Positions 1-10,277 of a stretch of DNA of 64,000 nucleotides are shown here, one piece after another. Positions within the stretch are counted from its first letter, which is position 1, and every line of letters begins with the position of its first letter. The notes under the pieces were generated by a model that worked only from the letters and a program-made list of their open reading frames with translations, had not been told where the DNA came from and ran no database searches. Position numbers and translations under genes: made by a program. Source of the DNA: Allobosea sp. Root381 (GTDB lineage: Bacteria; Pseudomonadota; Alphaproteobacteria; Rhizobiales; Beijerinckiaceae); assembly GCF_001429395.1 (NCBI RefSeq), contig NZ_LMJT01000011.1, positions 40,139-104,138 of the forward strand. Reading direction: 5' to 3'.

Positions 1-1
1 C

Positions 2-1408
2 GTCGAGGCCGATCGCGAAGCCGCCTTCCATGCGAGCTGGTACGAGCTGTTTCCGCGCTCGGTAACCGACAGCCCCTCCCGTCACGGCACGTTCCGCGAC
101 GTGGTCGAACGCCTGCCCGCGATCAAGGCCATGGGCTTCGACGTCCTGTACTTCCCGCCGATCCACCCCGTCGGCAAGACGAACCGGAAGGGCCGCAACA
201 ACACCATGACGCCGGGTGCGGACGATCCCGGCAGCCCCTATGCTATCGGCGCCGCCGAAGGCGGACATGACGCGATCCATCCCGAGCTCGGCAGCCGCGA
301 GGATTTCCGCGCTCTCGTGAAGCGGGCCGCCGAACACGGGCTCGAGATCGCGCTCGACTTCGCGATCCAGTGCTCGCCCGACCACCCCTGGCTGCGCGAG
401 CATCCCGGCTGGTTCCAGTGGCGTCCCGACGGCTCGATGCGCTACGCCGAGAACCCGCCGAAGAAGTATCAGGACATCGTCAACGTCGATTTCTATGCCG
501 GCGAAGCGATCCCCGATCTTTGGCTCGCACTTCGCGACGTCGTCCAGGGCTGGGTCGACGAGGGCGTCCGCCTTTTCCGCGTCGACAACCCGCACACCAA
601 GCCCTTCCCCTTCTGGGAGTGGCTGATCGCGGATATCCGCTCGCGCGATCCCGGCGTCATCTTCCTGGCGGAAGCCTTCACCCGGCCGAAGGTGATGTAT
701 CGCCTCGGCAAGGTTGGCTTCTCGCAGTCCTATACCTACTTCACCTGGCGCAACACCAAGGCCGAGCTGACGGAGTATCTGACCGAGCTGAACCAGGCGC
801 CGGCGCGGGACGTCTATCGCCCCCATTTTTTCGTCAACACGCCCGACATCAACCCGTTCTTCCTGCAGCAATCGGGCCGGCCAGGCTTCCTGATCCGGGC
901 CGCGCTGGCTGCGACATTGTCCGGGCTATGGGGCGTCTATTCCGGTTTCGAGCTCTGCGAGGCGGCAGCGATTCCGGGCAAGGAAGAATATCTTGACAGC
1001 GAGAAATACGAGATCAAGCCGCGCGACTGGCAGGCCCCCGGCAACATCGTTGCCGAGATAACCCGCCTCAACCTGATCAGGCGCAGCCACCCGGCGCTGC
1101 AGAGCCATCTCGGCCTGACCTTCTACAACGCCACGAGCGACCAGATCATCTGCTTCGGCAAGCGCGCCGGCGGAACGGGCGAGATCATCCTCGTCGCCGT
1201 CAATCTCGATCCGTTCGCCTCCCACAGTGCCGATATCGAGGTCCCGCTCTGGGAGTTCGGCCTGCCCGACGATGCCTCCGTCGCGGTGGAAGATCTGATG
1301 CGCGGCCACCGCTTCGATTGGCACGGCAAGGTGCAGACGATCACCCTCGATCCTCACGAGCTACCATTCTCGATCTGGCGGCTTTCCGCCCCGGAAGGTG
1401 CCGCATGA
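2..1408 (+). CDS. glgE: Alpha-1,4-glucan:maltose-1-phosphate maltosyltransferase, C-terminal part (5' end outside window)
   Basis: GH13_3 enzyme that transfers maltose from maltose 1-phosphate to the non-reducing end of an alpha-1,4-glucan. The reading frame is open from base 2, so the N-terminal roughly 200 residues of this usually 650-700 residue protein lie upstream; 468 residues are visible. Directly seen: the barrel start ELFPRS, the catalytic aspartate in RVDNPHTKP (fragment residue about 195) and the acid/base glutamate in FLAEAF (about 224). The RVDNPHTKP form is characteristic of GlgE and separates it from ordinary amylases. The stop overlaps the start of the next gene (ATGA at 1405-1408), so it is translationally coupled to the trehalose synthase-maltokinase that makes its substrate. 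Confidence 0.95.
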   Translation, partial: VEADREAAFHASWYELFPRSVTDSPSRHGTFRDVVERLPAIKAMGFDVLYFPPIHPVGKTNRKGRNNTMTPGADDPGSPYAIGAAEGGHDAIHPELGSREDFRALVKRAAEHGLEIALDFAIQCSPDHPWLREHPGWFQWRPDGSMRYAENPPKKYQDIVNVDFYAGEAIPDLWLALRDVVQGWVDEGVRLFRVDNPHTKPFPFWEWLIADIRSRDPGVIFLAEAFTRPKVMYRLGKVGFSQSYTYFTWRNTKAELTEYLTELNQAPARDVYRPHFFVNTPDINPFFLQQSGRPGFLIRAALAATLSGLWGVYSGFELCEAAAIPGKEEYLDSEKYEIKPRDWQAPGNIVAEITRLNLIRRSHPALQSHLGLTFYNATSDQIICFGKRAGGTGEIILVAVNLDPFASHSADIEVPLWEFGLPDDASVAVEDLMRGHRFDWHGKVQTITLDPHELPFSIWRLSAPEGAA

Positions 1409-4400
1409 ACGCGCAAGAAGGCCTGATCACCCCAGACGCCCAGGCGACCGACCCGCAATGGTACAAGGACGCGGTCATCTACCAGCTGCACATGAAGTCG
1501 TTCTACGACGCCAATGGCGATGGCATCGGCGATTTCGCGGGGCTGATCTCGAAGCTCGACTACATCCAGGGGCTCGGCGTCAACGTCATCTGGCTGCTGC
1601 CTTTCTACCCGTCGCCGCGCCTCGACGACGGGTACGACATCTCCGAATACAAGGCCGTCCACCCCGACTACGGCACGATCGCGGATGTCCGGCGCTTCGT
1701 CCGTGCCGCCCATGAGCGCGGGCTGCGGATCATCACGGAACTGGTCATCAACCACACCTCCGACCAGCATCCCTGGTTCCAGAGGGCGCGGCTGGCCAAG
1801 CCGGGCTCGGCCCATCGCGACTTCTATGTCTGGTCGGACACCGACAAGCTCTACTCCGGCACTCGGATCATCTTTCTCGACACCGAGCGCTCGAACTGGA
1901 CCTGGGACGAGACTGCGGGAGCCTATTTCTGGCATCGCTTCTACTCGCATCAGCCCGACTTGAACTTCGACAATCCGGCCGTTCTGAAGGCGGTTCTCGG
2001 CGTCATGCGTTTCTGGCTGGAACTCGGCATCGACGGGCTCAGGCTCGATGCCGTGCCTTATCTGATCGAGCGCGACGGAACCTCCAACGAGAATCTCCCC
2101 GAGACCCACTCTATCCTGAAGCGGATTCGTGCCGAGCTCGACGCCTCGTTCCCCGACCGCATGCTGCTGGCCGAGGCGAACATGTGGCCGGAGGACACCC
2201 AGGCCTATTTCGGCGAGGGCGACGAATGCCACATGGCGTTCCACTTCCCGCTGATGCCGCGGATGTACATGGCGATCGCCCAGGAGGACCGCTTCCCGAT
2301 CACCGACATCATGAGGCAGACGCCGGACATCCCCGAGACCTGCCAATGGGCGATCTTCCTGCGCAACCATGACGAGCTGACGCTCGAGATGGTGACCGAC
2401 AGCGAGCGCGACTATCTCTGGAACTTCTACGCCTCCGACCGGCGCGCCCGGATCAATCTCGGCATCCGCCGCCGGCTTGCTCCCCTGCTGGAGCGGGACC
2501 GCCGCCGCATCGAGCTGATGAACAGCCTGCTGCTCTCGATGCCGGGCACGCCGGTCATCTACTATGGCGACGAGATCGGGATGGGCGACAATATCTTCCT
2601 GGGCGATCGCGACGGCGTGCGGACCCCGATGCAATGGTCGCCGGACCGCAATGGCGGCTTCTCCAAGGCCGATCCCGCCAGCCTCGTCCTGCCGACGATC
2701 ATGGATCCGCTCTACGGTTTCGAGGCGGTCAATGTCGAGGCGCAGGCGCGCGACTCCCATTCCCTGCTGAACTGGACGCGGCGAATCCTCGCCGTGCGCC
2801 GGGAGCATCAGGCCTTCGGCCGCGGAAGCTTGCGCTTTCTCTATCCGAAGAACCGCAAGGCCTTCGCCTATCTGCGCGAATATGGCGGCGAGACAATCCT
2901 GTGCGTCGCCAATCTCTCGCGCTCGGCGCAGGCCTTCGAGCTCGATCTCGCGGAATTCGCCGGCCGCCACCCGATCGAGATGCTCGGCAACTCGGTCTTC
3001 CCGGCCATCGGCCAGCTCACCTATCTCATGACTCTGCCGCCATACGGATTCTACTGGTTCGTCCTCGCCGAAAGCGCCGAGGCGCCGTCATGGCTGGCGC
3101 AACCGCCTGAGGCGATGCCGGAATACACGACCTTCGTCCTGCGCGGGGGGCCGGACGAGATGGTCACGCCGCAGTACCGACAGGAGTTCGAATCCAGCAT
3201 CCTGCCGCCCTATCTCGCCAAGCGCCGCTGGTTCGCGGCCAAGGACCAGACCCTCGAAAGCGTCCGCGTCGCCTACACCGCCCGCTTCGGCGCAGCCCGC
3301 GAGATGGCGCTGGTCGCCGTCGAGGCGGTGCATGGCGGCGGAACGGAGCGCTATCTGCTGCCGCTTGGCATCGGCTGGGACGACGAGATCACGGCCGCGC
3401 TGCCGCAGCAGCTCGCTATTGCCCGCGTCCGGCGCGGCCGCCGCACCGGCTACCTGACGGACGCCTTCGCGCTTCCGGGCTTCATTCACGAGTTGCTCGC
3501 CCTGCTGCGGAGCGAAAAAACGCTTCCGACCACCGCCGGCCAGGTCTCCTTCAGGCCGACGCCCGCCATCGACAGCATCGAACTGACGGCCGACGCGCCG
3601 ATCCGCTGGCTGTCGGCCGAACAGTCGAACTCGTCGGTGATCGTCGATCACAAGGTCATGCTGAAACTCTTCAGGAAACTGGCAAGCGGCCAGCATCCGG
3701 AAGCGGAGATGACGCGTGTCCTGACCCAGCGCGGCTATCGCAACAGCCCCGCCTTGCTGGGCGAGATCGTGCATGTGCCGCAGGAAGGCGACGAGGTCGT
3801 TATGTCTGTCGCACAGGCCTTCATCCCGGGCGAAGGCGATGCCTGGGAATGGACCGCCTCCTATCTCGGCCGCGTGCTCGACGAGATGATGCGGGCGGAT
3901 TTCGACGTCGAGGATCAGCTTGCGAGCTATGCGAGCTTCGCCGCGACACTCGGCCGCCGGCTCGGCGAAATGCACGCCGTGCTGGACCAGCCCAGCGAGG
4001 ACGATGCCTTCGACGTCGTCGCGGCCGGTCGGGATCAGATCACGCGCTGGCAGGCGCGGATCGGCGGGAGGGTCGAGGCCGCCTTGCAGAATCTCGACCG
4101 CGGCCGCGACGCCCTCGCTCCTGCCGAGCAGGCCTTGGCCGAGAGAGTTCTCAAGAGCCGCAAGGAACTCGGGCCGCTCGTGGAGCGACTCTGCCGATCC
4201 GGCGAGGGCAGCCGGCTGCACCGCATCCACGGCGATTTCCACCTGGGCCAGGTGCTGGTGGCGAGCGGCGACGTCATGATCATCGACTTTGAGGGCGAGC
4301 CCTCTCTGTCCCTGGCGGAACGTCGCGCCAAGGACTGCGGCTGGCGCGACGTTGCCGGCATATTGCGCTCGCTCGACTATGCCCTCGCGGCGGCGCGGCG

Positions 4401-4686
4401 GGGCGCGCCTTTGGCCGGGAAGGAGGAGCGGTGGGAGCAGCTGGCCGAATTCTTCCGCCAGCTCATGCCGGGAGCGCTGCTGCAGGCTTACCGCGAGGCG
4501 GTAGGCAATGCGGAAGGGGAGCTTGCCGGGCGCGACCGCGACCTGCTCGATCTCTTCATGCTGGAGAAGGCGGCCTACGAGGTCAATTACGAGGTGAGCA
4601 ACCGCCCCGACTGGCTGGGCGTGCCGTTGCGTGGCCTGACCGAGCTAATCGAGCATCTGCTTCCGGAAACGACGACCGATGACTGA
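1405..4686 (+). CDS. treS: Trehalose synthase-maltokinase fusion (TreS-Pep2)
   Basis: A 1093-residue bifunctional enzyme. The N-terminal GH13_16 domain (about 20-560) isomerises trehalose and maltose; it shows the nucleophile in RLDAVPY (about 215), the acid/base in [12 protein letters not shown] (about 257) and the NHDE motif (about 321-324). The C-terminal part (about 600-1090) is an aminoglycoside-phosphotransferase-like maltokinase with catalytic HGDFHLGQ (about 942-949) and metal-binding IIDFEGEP. The fusion delivers maltose 1-phosphate from trehalose. The frame is open further upstream, but ATG 1405 is preferred because it forms the ATGA overlap with glgE and immediately precedes the conserved [10 protein letters not shown]. 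Its end overlaps the glgB start by 8 bases. Confidence 0.95.
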   Translation: MNAQEGLITPDAQATDPQWYKDAVIYQLHMKSFYDANGDGIGDFAGLISKLDYIQGLGVNVIWLLPFYPSPRLDDGYDISEYKAVHPDYGTIADVRRFVRAAHERGLRIITELVINHTSDQHPWFQRARLAKPGSAHRDFYVWSDTDKLYSGTRIIFLDTERSNWTWDETAGAYFWHRFYSHQPDLNFDNPAVLKAVLGVMRFWLELGIDGLRLDAVPYLIERDGTSNENLPETHSILKRIRAELDASFPDRMLLAEANMWPEDTQAYFGEGDECHMAFHFPLMPRMYMAIAQEDRFPITDIMRQTPDIPETCQWAIFLRNHDELTLEMVTDSERDYLWNFYASDRRARINLGIRRRLAPLLERDRRRIELMNSLLLSMPGTPVIYYGDEIGMGDNIFLGDRDGVRTPMQWSPDRNGGFSKADPASLVLPTIMDPLYGFEAVNVEAQARDSHSLLNWTRRILAVRREHQAFGRGSLRFLYPKNRKAFAYLREYGGETILCVANLSRSAQAFELDLAEFAGRHPIEMLGNSVFPAIGQLTYLMTLPPYGFYWFVLAESAEAPSWLAQPPEAMPEYTTFVLRGGPDEMVTPQYRQEFESSILPPYLAKRRWFAAKDQTLESVRVAYTARFGAAREMALVAVEAVHGGGTERYLLPLGIGWDDEITAALPQQLAIARVRRGRRTGYLTDAFALPGFIHELLALLRSEKTLPTTAGQVSFRPTPAIDSIELTADAPIRWLSAEQSNSSVIVDHKVMLKLFRKLASGQHPEAEMTRVLTQRGYRNSPALLGEIVHVPQEGDEVVMSVAQAFIPGEGDAWEWTASYLGRVLDEMMRADFDVEDQLASYASFAATLGRRLGEMHAVLDQPSEDDAFDVVAAGRDQITRWQARIGGRVEAALQNLDRGRDALAPAEQALAERVLKSRKELGPLVERLCRSGEGSRLHRIHGDFHLGQVLVASGDVMIIDFEGEPSLSLAERRAKDCGWRDVAGILRSLDYALAAARRGAPLAGKEERWEQLAEFFRQLMPGALLQAYREAVGNAEGELAGRDRDLLDLFMLEKAAYEVNYEVSNRPDWLGVPLRGLTELIEHLLPETTTDD

Positions 4687-6868
4687 CGCCGCCATTGCTC
4701 GCATCCCGGTGCTCGATCTGGCAACGGCGGCAGCCCTCGCGGCAGGCCGGCTTAGCGAGCCTTTCGCCGTTCTGGGCCCACGCCAGGGCCCCAGCGGGCG
4801 CTATCTGCGGGTCTTCCTCCCCGGAGCGTTGGCTGTCTCGGCCAGCCAAGGCGGTGTTATGCAGCAGCTCCATGCGTCGGAACCGCAAGGCCTTTTCGTC
4901 GGCGCGCTGGACGAAGGCCCCTATCTCCTGGCGATCCGGTGGCCCGGCGGTGAGCAGACGACCGAGGATCCCTATGCATTCGGTCCCCTGCTCGGCGAGC
5001 TCGACCTCCATCTCATCGGCGAGGGCCGGCATTTCGAGCTGGCTCACGCGCTCGGCTCGAACCTGGCAACTGTGGACGGGGTGCGCGGTGTCCGCTTCGC
5101 GGTATGGGCTCCAAACGCGCGCCGCGTGTCGATCGTCGGCACTTTCAACTCCTGGGACGGCCGACGCCACATGATGCGCCGGCGTGGCGAAAGCGGCGTT
5201 TGGGAACTTTTCGTCCCACGCCTCGGCAGCGGCGAGCTCTACAAATACGAAGTCGTCGACCGCGACGGCGGGGTGCTTCCGCAGAAGGCCGATCCGGTCG
5301 CGCGGGCGGCAGAGCTCCCGCCGGGTACCGCGTCCATCGTGCCGCGCGATGCCTCGCATCTCTGGGGCGACGCGGAGTGGATGGCGACACGCGCCGAGCG
5401 ACAGAGCGTCGTAGCCCCCATATCGATTTATGAGATCCACCCCGGCTCCTGGGTGCGCGATACCGAAGGCGGCGTGCTGGACTGGCGCGGCCTGGCGGAG
5501 CGGCTCGTGCCCTATGCCAAGGCGATGGGCTTCACCCATGTCGAGATGATGCCGATCGCGGAGCATCCTTTCACCGGCTCATGGGGCTATCAGCCGCTCG
5601 GCCTCTTCGCCCCGTCGCGCCGCTTCGGCGAGCCCGAGGATTTCGCGCTCTTCGTCGATGCCTGCCATCGCGAAGGGATCGGCGTCATCGTCGACTGGGT
5701 TCCGGCGCATTTTCCCTCGGATGCGCACGGGCTGGGCCGGTTCGACGGCACGGCATTTTACGAGCACGAGGACCCGAGCGAAGGTTTCCACAAGGACTGG
5801 AACACGCTGATCTACAATTTCGGCCGACGGGAGGTCGCCAATTTCCTGATCGCCAGCGCGCTGCACTGGATCGAGCATTTCCATGTCGACGGGCTCCGCG
5901 TCGATGCAGTCGCCTCGATGCTGTACCGCGACTACAGCCGCGAGCCGGGCGAATGGCGCCCCAACATCCATGGCGGCCGGGAAAACCTCGAAGCGGTCGC
6001 CTTCGTGCGCCAGCTGAACGCAGTCGTCGGCGAGCGACAGCCCGACGTGATCACGATCGCGGAGGAATCCACCGCATGGCCCGGCGTCACGCGCCGCTCT
6101 GCCGAAGGCGGGCTGGGCTTCTCCTTCAAGTGGAACATGGGCTGGATGCACGACACGCTGCACTACCTGCAGCGCGATCCGCTCTATCGCAGCCACCACC
6201 ATGACGAGATGACGTTCGGGCTCGTCTATGCCTTTTCCGAGAATTTCGTCCTGCCACTCTCCCATGACGAGGTCGTTCACGGCAAGGGTTCGCTGCTGGC
6301 GAAGATGCCGGGCGATGACTGGCAGAAATTCGCCGGGTTGCGCGCCTATTTCGCGTTCATGTGGACGCATCCCGGCAAGAAGCTGCTCTTCATGGGCGGC
6401 GAGATCGCCCAACGGCGCGAATGGGATCACGACGGCGAAATCGACTGGGATCTGCTCGCGGACGACCGGCACCACGGCATGCAGGCGCTCATTCGCGACC
6501 TGAACGGGATTTATCGCGAGCAACCGGTGCTCTACGCCACCGACGCCTCGCCCGACGGCTTTCGTTGGGTCATCCAGGACGATCGCCAGAACAGCGTCTA
6601 TGCCTTCATCCGCTCTGCTCCCGGGCATGCCCCGGTGCTCGTCATCGCGAACATGACGCCAATGGCCCGGTCCAACTATCGCGTTGGCGTTCCCCATGCC
6701 GGGTACTGGCGCGAAATCCTCAACAGCGACGCGAGCCATTATGGTGGTTCGGGAATCGGGAACGAAGGCGGCGTCTCGGCTTTGGCAGAGGCCTATGGCG
6801 GCGAGCCGGCCTCACTCGAGGTCGTCCTGCCACCGCTCGCGGCTCTCGTTTTTCGGCTCGAGGGCTGA
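4679..6868 (+). CDS. glgB: 1,4-alpha-glucan branching enzyme
   Basis: Transfers alpha-1,4 glucan segments to alpha-1,6 branch points. 729 residues, the normal family length. It has an N-terminal extension plus CBM48 ([15 protein letters not shown]), a GH13 barrel with nucleophile in [14 protein letters not shown] (about 409), acid/base in [12 protein letters not shown] (about 462) and [12 protein letters not shown] (about 528), and a C-terminal beta domain ending [13 protein letters not shown] 4679 overlaps the end of the trehalose synthase-maltokinase gene, placing all three enzymes of the GlgE pathway in one coupled operon. No glgC or glgA is visible, so the window supports glucan synthesis from trehalose rather than from ADP-glucose. 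Confidence 0.96.
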   Translation: MTDAAIARIPVLDLATAAALAAGRLSEPFAVLGPRQGPSGRYLRVFLPGALAVSASQGGVMQQLHASEPQGLFVGALDEGPYLLAIRWPGGEQTTEDPYAFGPLLGELDLHLIGEGRHFELAHALGSNLATVDGVRGVRFAVWAPNARRVSIVGTFNSWDGRRHMMRRRGESGVWELFVPRLGSGELYKYEVVDRDGGVLPQKADPVARAAELPPGTASIVPRDASHLWGDAEWMATRAERQSVVAPISIYEIHPGSWVRDTEGGVLDWRGLAERLVPYAKAMGFTHVEMMPIAEHPFTGSWGYQPLGLFAPSRRFGEPEDFALFVDACHREGIGVIVDWVPAHFPSDAHGLGRFDGTAFYEHEDPSEGFHKDWNTLIYNFGRREVANFLIASALHWIEHFHVDGLRVDAVASMLYRDYSREPGEWRPNIHGGRENLEAVAFVRQLNAVVGERQPDVITIAEESTAWPGVTRRSAEGGLGFSFKWNMGWMHDTLHYLQRDPLYRSHHHDEMTFGLVYAFSENFVLPLSHDEVVHGKGSLLAKMPGDDWQKFAGLRAYFAFMWTHPGKKLLFMGGEIAQRREWDHDGEIDWDLLADDRHHGMQALIRDLNGIYREQPVLYATDASPDGFRWVIQDDRQNSVYAFIRSAPGHAPVLVIANMTPMARSNYRVGVPHAGYWREILNSDASHYGGSGIGNEGGVSALAEAYGGEPASLEVVLPPLAALVFRLEG

Positions 6869-6890
6869 GACGGCCGCGTCGAGCAAACGG

Positions 6891-7319
6891 CTACGGGCGG
6901 CGACCACCCGAGAGCCAATCGCGCAGCCTGGGCGATTTGTAGATGACGAGGCCCGCGCATAGGGCGCCGGCTGCCGCCGACGCCAGGGCCGTCAACTCCT
7001 CCCGCGAATATGGCAGGCGGGTCGGCGGCGTGCCGTAGGAGGAGGATTTTGCGGCGCTCGCCGCAGGGCGTGGGCGTGCGCGCAGGAAAAGGGCTGCGGC
7101 AAAGGCTATCGCGGCAACGGCCGCGAGGATGCCCGCGACGATCAGGCTGCCGGCAAGAGGGCCATAGCGGAATGTCAGGACAGCGCGGAGCGCATCGAGA
7201 GCATAACCCCCGGCGAATACTGCAAGCAGGCCTCCCGCGGCCAGGATGGCGTAGACGACCGCCATTCGCTTCAACACGGCCGTCATTTGCGCCAGCAGAT
7301 ATGCGAAAAGGGCGCCCAC
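6891..7319 (-). CDS. Holin-like (phage holin superfamily III type) membrane protein
   Basis: A 142-residue protein with two long hydrophobic segments (about residues 16-45 and 55-82), a basic linker (RARPRP) and a C-terminal weakly hydrophobic stretch (LASAAAGALCAGLVIY). The frame opens earlier, but GTG 7319 is chosen because a strong Shine-Dalgarno (GGAGGT, plus-strand 7325-7330) sits five bases before it. The pattern of two paired helices and a polar tail fits the holin superfamily III proteins common in alphaproteobacterial stress loci; that family assignment is inference. It converges on glgB with a 22-base gap. An EcfG-like promoter lies just upstream (7365-7390). Confidence 0.6.
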   Translation of the reverse strand: MGALFAYLLAQMTAVLKRMAVVYAILAAGGLLAVFAGGYALDALRAVLTFRYGPLAGSLIVAGILAAVAAIAFAAALFLRARPRPAASAAKSSSYGTPPTRLPYSREELTALASAAAGALCAGLVIYKSPRLRDWLSGGRRP

Positions 7320-7364
7320 GATGCACCTCCGGCTTTGGCGAACAGGCCGCCTCACGCAGGCGTC

Positions 7365-7390
7365 AACTCACGGTCCATCGGCGGAGTTCC
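7365..7390 (-). promoter_or_regulatory. Candidate EcfG-type general stress promoter
   Basis: Read on the minus strand, GGAAC (7390-7386) is followed after 18 bases by GTT (7367-7365). The alphaproteobacterial EcfG consensus is GGAAC, 16-17 bases, CGTT; here the first base of the -10 box is A. Transcription would start about 40 bases before GTG 7319 of the holin-like gene. Confidence 0.4.
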
Positions 7391-7536
7391 TCCGAGCGGC
7401 CAATCGCGATGCGTGCCGTCCCCGCCACCCGACGCCGAACCCGCATGCGAGGAAGCGCCTTGTGATCCCGGCGCTTCACCCGATAGTGTCGCTGACGCGG
7501 ATGGCGGCATGGTCGAGCGCGTTCCGGGGGGAGCCG

Positions 7537-8538
7537 ATGATGAAGCCTTCCGACATCGTGAAGAGCTTTCGGATCAAGACCGGCCACAAGTTCCGGCTGG
7601 ACGACCTCTCGCCGTCCGAAACGCTCGGCTTCGATATCGACAAGGATGAGGTCAAGGATCTGCTGGCGTCAGGCGTCAAGCGCCTGCGCGATCTCCAGGA
7701 AAAGCTCTACGCCGATGGGCAGCGATCGATCCTGATCGTTCTCCAGGCCATGGATGCGGCAGGCAAGGACAGCACCATCGAACACGTCATGTCCGGCGTG
7801 AACCCACAGGGTTGCGAGGTCACGTCCTTCAAGGTCCCGAGTCCCGAGGAACTGAAGCACGACTTTCTCTGGCGCACGACGGTCGCCCTCCCGCCACGCG
7901 GGCATATCGGCATCTTCAATCGTTCCTATTACGAGGAAGTGCTGGTCGCGCGGGTCCACCCGGATGTCCTGGCCAAGCAGAACCTGCCGCCGGAGCTCGT
8001 CACCAAGGACATCTGGAAGGAACGGTTCGAGGACATTCGCGCTTTCGAGCGTCACCTCGTCCGCAACGGAACGGTGATCCTCAAGTTCTTCCTGCATCTC
8101 TCGAAGGAGGAGCAGCGCAAGCGCTTCCTCGAACGGATAGAGGATCCCGACAAGCACTGGAAATTCTCCGCGGGCGACATCGCCGAGAGAGCGCGTTGGG
8201 ACGAGTACATGGCGGCCTACGACTCGATGATCCGCCACACGGCGACGAAGGAAGCGCCCTGGCACGTCATCCCGGCGGACAACAAATGGTTTTCCCGGCT
8301 GGCGGTCGCCGCCACGATCGTCGAGCGCCTCGAAGGGCTGGACCTGAGCTTCCCGGTGCTCGCCCCCGACATGAGGGAGGCCATGATGGTGGCCGGGCGA
8401 AGCCTGCTCGAAGAGGGCACACCCGTTGCATCTTCGAAGCGGAAGGCCCGGAAAGCCAATGGGGGTTTGGCCGAAAGCCGAGCCGATCGCCAAGCCGATA
8501 GCAACGATCAAGCCATGGTGAACTATCGCTACTGGTAG
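7537..8538 (+). CDS. ppk2: Polyphosphate kinase 2 family protein
   Basis: Cytosolic kinase moving phosphate between polyphosphate and nucleotides. 333 residues. Directly seen: Walker A-like MDAAGKDST (about 72-80), the family signature NRSYYEEVL, FKVPSPEELKHDFLWR, and KFFLHLSKEEQRKRFLERI with DPDKHWKFS. Class (ADP- or AMP-preferring) cannot be told from sequence alone. ATG 7537 or 7540 is preferred over earlier in-frame starts because a GGGGGGAG Shine-Dalgarno ends at 7532 and the family begins near here. The tail after the PPK2 core (from about residue 285) is rich in Lys, Arg and Ala and ends NYRYW. It follows the glucan operon but on its own promoter region. Confidence 0.92.
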   Translation: MMKPSDIVKSFRIKTGHKFRLDDLSPSETLGFDIDKDEVKDLLASGVKRLRDLQEKLYADGQRSILIVLQAMDAAGKDSTIEHVMSGVNPQGCEVTSFKVPSPEELKHDFLWRTTVALPPRGHIGIFNRSYYEEVLVARVHPDVLAKQNLPPELVTKDIWKERFEDIRAFERHLVRNGTVILKFFLHLSKEEQRKRFLERIEDPDKHWKFSAGDIAERARWDEYMAAYDSMIRHTATKEAPWHVIPADNKWFSRLAVAATIVERLEGLDLSFPVLAPDMREAMMVAGRSLLEEGTPVASSKRKARKANGGLAESRADRQADSNDQAMVNYRYW

Positions 8539-8559
8539 GCACCGATCAGGGAGGACGCG

Positions 8560-9006
8560 ATGAACGCTACACAATCCCTACTGGGCACGGCCGCGGCGCT
8601 GATGCTTTTGGCAACGCCTGCCGCCGCCCAGCAGCGGCAACTCGGTCCGCAAACCGGGTCGGTGCGGATCGAGCAGCTTCAAGTCGCCTTCATCGGGTCG
8701 GGCCAGGTCGGCGGCGGCACGCTCAATTTCCGCGGACGCTCATACGGCATCACGATCGGCGGGGTGGGATTCGGCGGCATCGGAGCGTCGAAACTGACTG
8801 CCCGCGGACGGGTCTACGGGCTGAAGCGTGTCGGCGATTTCGCCGGCGCCTATTTCCAGTTGCAGGAAGGCTGGGCGCTGGGGCGCGCGGGCCGCGGCAG
8901 CGTCTGGCTGCAGAACGCGAAGGGCGTCACGATGAACCTCGACACCCGCCGCCAGGGCCTGCAACTGTCACTCGGTGCGGACGGAATGCTGATCGGCTTC
9001 AAATGA
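8560..9006 (+). CDS. Small exported protein of unknown function
   Basis: 148 residues with a clear signal peptide: hydrophobic core about residues 7-19 and cleavage likely after TPAAAQ. The mature part is glycine-rich and predicted all-beta, with repeated G-G-x-G turns (GSGQVGGGTLNFRGRSYG, GGVGFGGIGASKLTARG) and a closing GSVWLQNAKGVTMNL. I recognise no named family with confidence. A GGGAGG Shine-Dalgarno (8550-8555) supports ATG 8560. It lies 21 bases after the polyphosphate kinase gene in the same direction and may be co-transcribed. Periplasmic location is inferred from the signal peptide. Confidence 0.8.
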   Translation: MNATQSLLGTAAALMLLATPAAAQQRQLGPQTGSVRIEQLQVAFIGSGQVGGGTLNFRGRSYGITIGGVGFGGIGASKLTARGRVYGLKRVGDFAGAYFQLQEGWALGRAGRGSVWLQNAKGVTMNLDTRRQGLQLSLGADGMLIGFK

Positions 9007-9034
9007 TCGCCGGGCCTCCGCGCCGGGATCGCGC

Positions 9035-10069
9035 TCATTTCCGGTGCTGCTGGCCCGGATAGATCAGGCTCTTCACCAGCCCCGGCTCGTTGGCGGCGTG
9101 GCGCCGAAATGCCTTCGGTGCTTCCTCGAGCGAAAATCGATGCGAGACGACGGCGTCGACATCGACCTTGCCCGTCGCGACGAGCTCGATGGCCCGGGGA
9201 TAGACATGGCCCATGCGCCGCGAGAATTTGATCGTCAGGCCGCGCCGGCGCGCCTCGGCCGCCGGTATCACGTAGCTGTCGCCATCGGGGATGCCCACCA
9301 GCACGATTCGCCCGCCGATGCGCGCGGCGCGAATGGCGTCGCGGAAGCCCTCGGGCACGTTCGTCGCCTCGATGACCAGCGGCAGCCCCTCGCCTTTCGT
9401 CCATTCAGTGATATCGGCGACGCTCTCGCCGACCTTGCTGGCCCCGAGCTTCAGCGCAAGGGCGCGCCGATGCGGCTGCGGCTCGCAAGCCAGGATTTCG
9501 CCCACACCCATGGCCCGCAGCACCTGGAGGATCAGCAGGCCGATCGGCCCGCAACCGACCAGCGCCACACGTTCGAGCAGTCCCGGCCTGGCGAGATCGA
9601 CCGCGTGGATCGCAACGCCGAGCGGTTCGAGCATCACCGCATCGCTCGGTGACAGGTTCTGTGGCACGGGGACAATCTGCGATTTCGGCACCCAGATCCG
9701 TTCGGTCATCGCCCCGTCATTCGGCGGTGCGCCGATGAAGACGACCTCGGGGCAGAGGTTGGGATGGCCGCGCTGGCAATGTTCGCAATGCCCACAAGCC
9801 TGATTGGGATCGACGGCGACCAGCATGCCGCGGGCGAGGCCGAGCTCCGGCAGATCCTCGGTCAGCCAGCCACTGAACTCATGCCCGGGCACGAAGGGCG
9901 CAGCGATCACGGCCGAGCCGATGCCGCCATCCTTGTAGTAGTGCAGGTCGCTGCCGCAGAGGCCCACAGCGGCCACATCGAGCAGGGTTTCGCCGGCACC
10001 CCCCTCCCGAAGGTTGAAGGGCGCGACGCGCGCATCGCCGGCGGCATGGAGAAAGACGGCGTGGGACAT
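9035..10069 (-). CDS. Zinc-dependent polyol dehydrogenase (sorbitol / L-idonate 5-dehydrogenase type)
   Basis: Medium-chain dehydrogenase/reductase, 344 residues, NAD(P)-dependent oxidation of a polyol or sugar acid. Seen directly: catalytic zinc ligands Cys38 (GLCGSDLHYY) and His63-Glu64 (PGHEFSG), the structural zinc cluster Cys92/95/98/106 (ACGHCEHCQRGHPNLC) and a Rossmann GCGPIGLL. CGSDLHYYKDGG resembles L-idonate and sorbitol dehydrogenases more than alcohol dehydrogenases. It is transcribed away from the SorC regulator gene across a 208-base region that carries the candidate operator at 10103-10115. With the downstream FGGY kinase it suggests polyol to ketose to ketose phosphate. Confidence 0.88.
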   Translation of the reverse strand: MSHAVFLHAAGDARVAPFNLREGGAGETLLDVAAVGLCGSDLHYYKDGGIGSAVIAAPFVPGHEFSGWLTEDLPELGLARGMLVAVDPNQACGHCEHCQRGHPNLCPEVVFIGAPPNDGAMTERIWVPKSQIVPVPQNLSPSDAVMLEPLGVAIHAVDLARPGLLERVALVGCGPIGLLILQVLRAMGVGEILACEPQPHRRALALKLGASKVGESVADITEWTKGEGLPLVIEATNVPEGFRDAIRAARIGGRIVLVGIPDGDSYVIPAAEARRRGLTIKFSRRMGHVYPRAIELVATGKVDVDAVVSHRFSLEEAPKAFRRHAANEPGLVKSLIYPGQQHRK

Positions 10070-10102
10070 CTCGCAAAGGCGCTCCGGTAGAAAAGTTCTT
10101 CA

Positions 10103-10115
10103 ACAAATGTATTTG
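10103..10115. promoter_or_regulatory. Candidate SorC-family operator, shared with 19883-19894
   Basis: The AT-rich box ACAAATGTATTTG contains a perfect inverted repeat CAAAT-GT-ATTTG (10104-10115). It lies between the divergent dehydrogenase and SorC-regulator genes, in a stretch (10090-10135) far richer in A/T than its surroundings. The same 12 bases ACAAATGTATTT recur at 19883-19894, before the other transcription unit of the cluster. That the SorC protein binds here is inference. Confidence 0.5.
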
Positions 10116-10277
10116 TATATTTACATTAGTCACGGTCAAGGCGAATCCGTGTTCGGAAATGGCCAAGCACCTGCATTGTGGTGCCCTGCCAAAGCGATGT
10201 AGGCCAAGCGACGAAACAGCTCATCGGTCGCTTTCGAATCAAGCGGCCTCGCCCAGCCCCGCGATCAGGATGCCGAG

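Noticed and set aside
1354..2970. Open frame of 538 codons antisense to the trehalose synthase gene
   Set aside because: The sense frame has complete GH13 motifs. The antisense frame has no ribosome site and shows the Asp/Arg/Glu-rich composition of a high-GC shadow frame.
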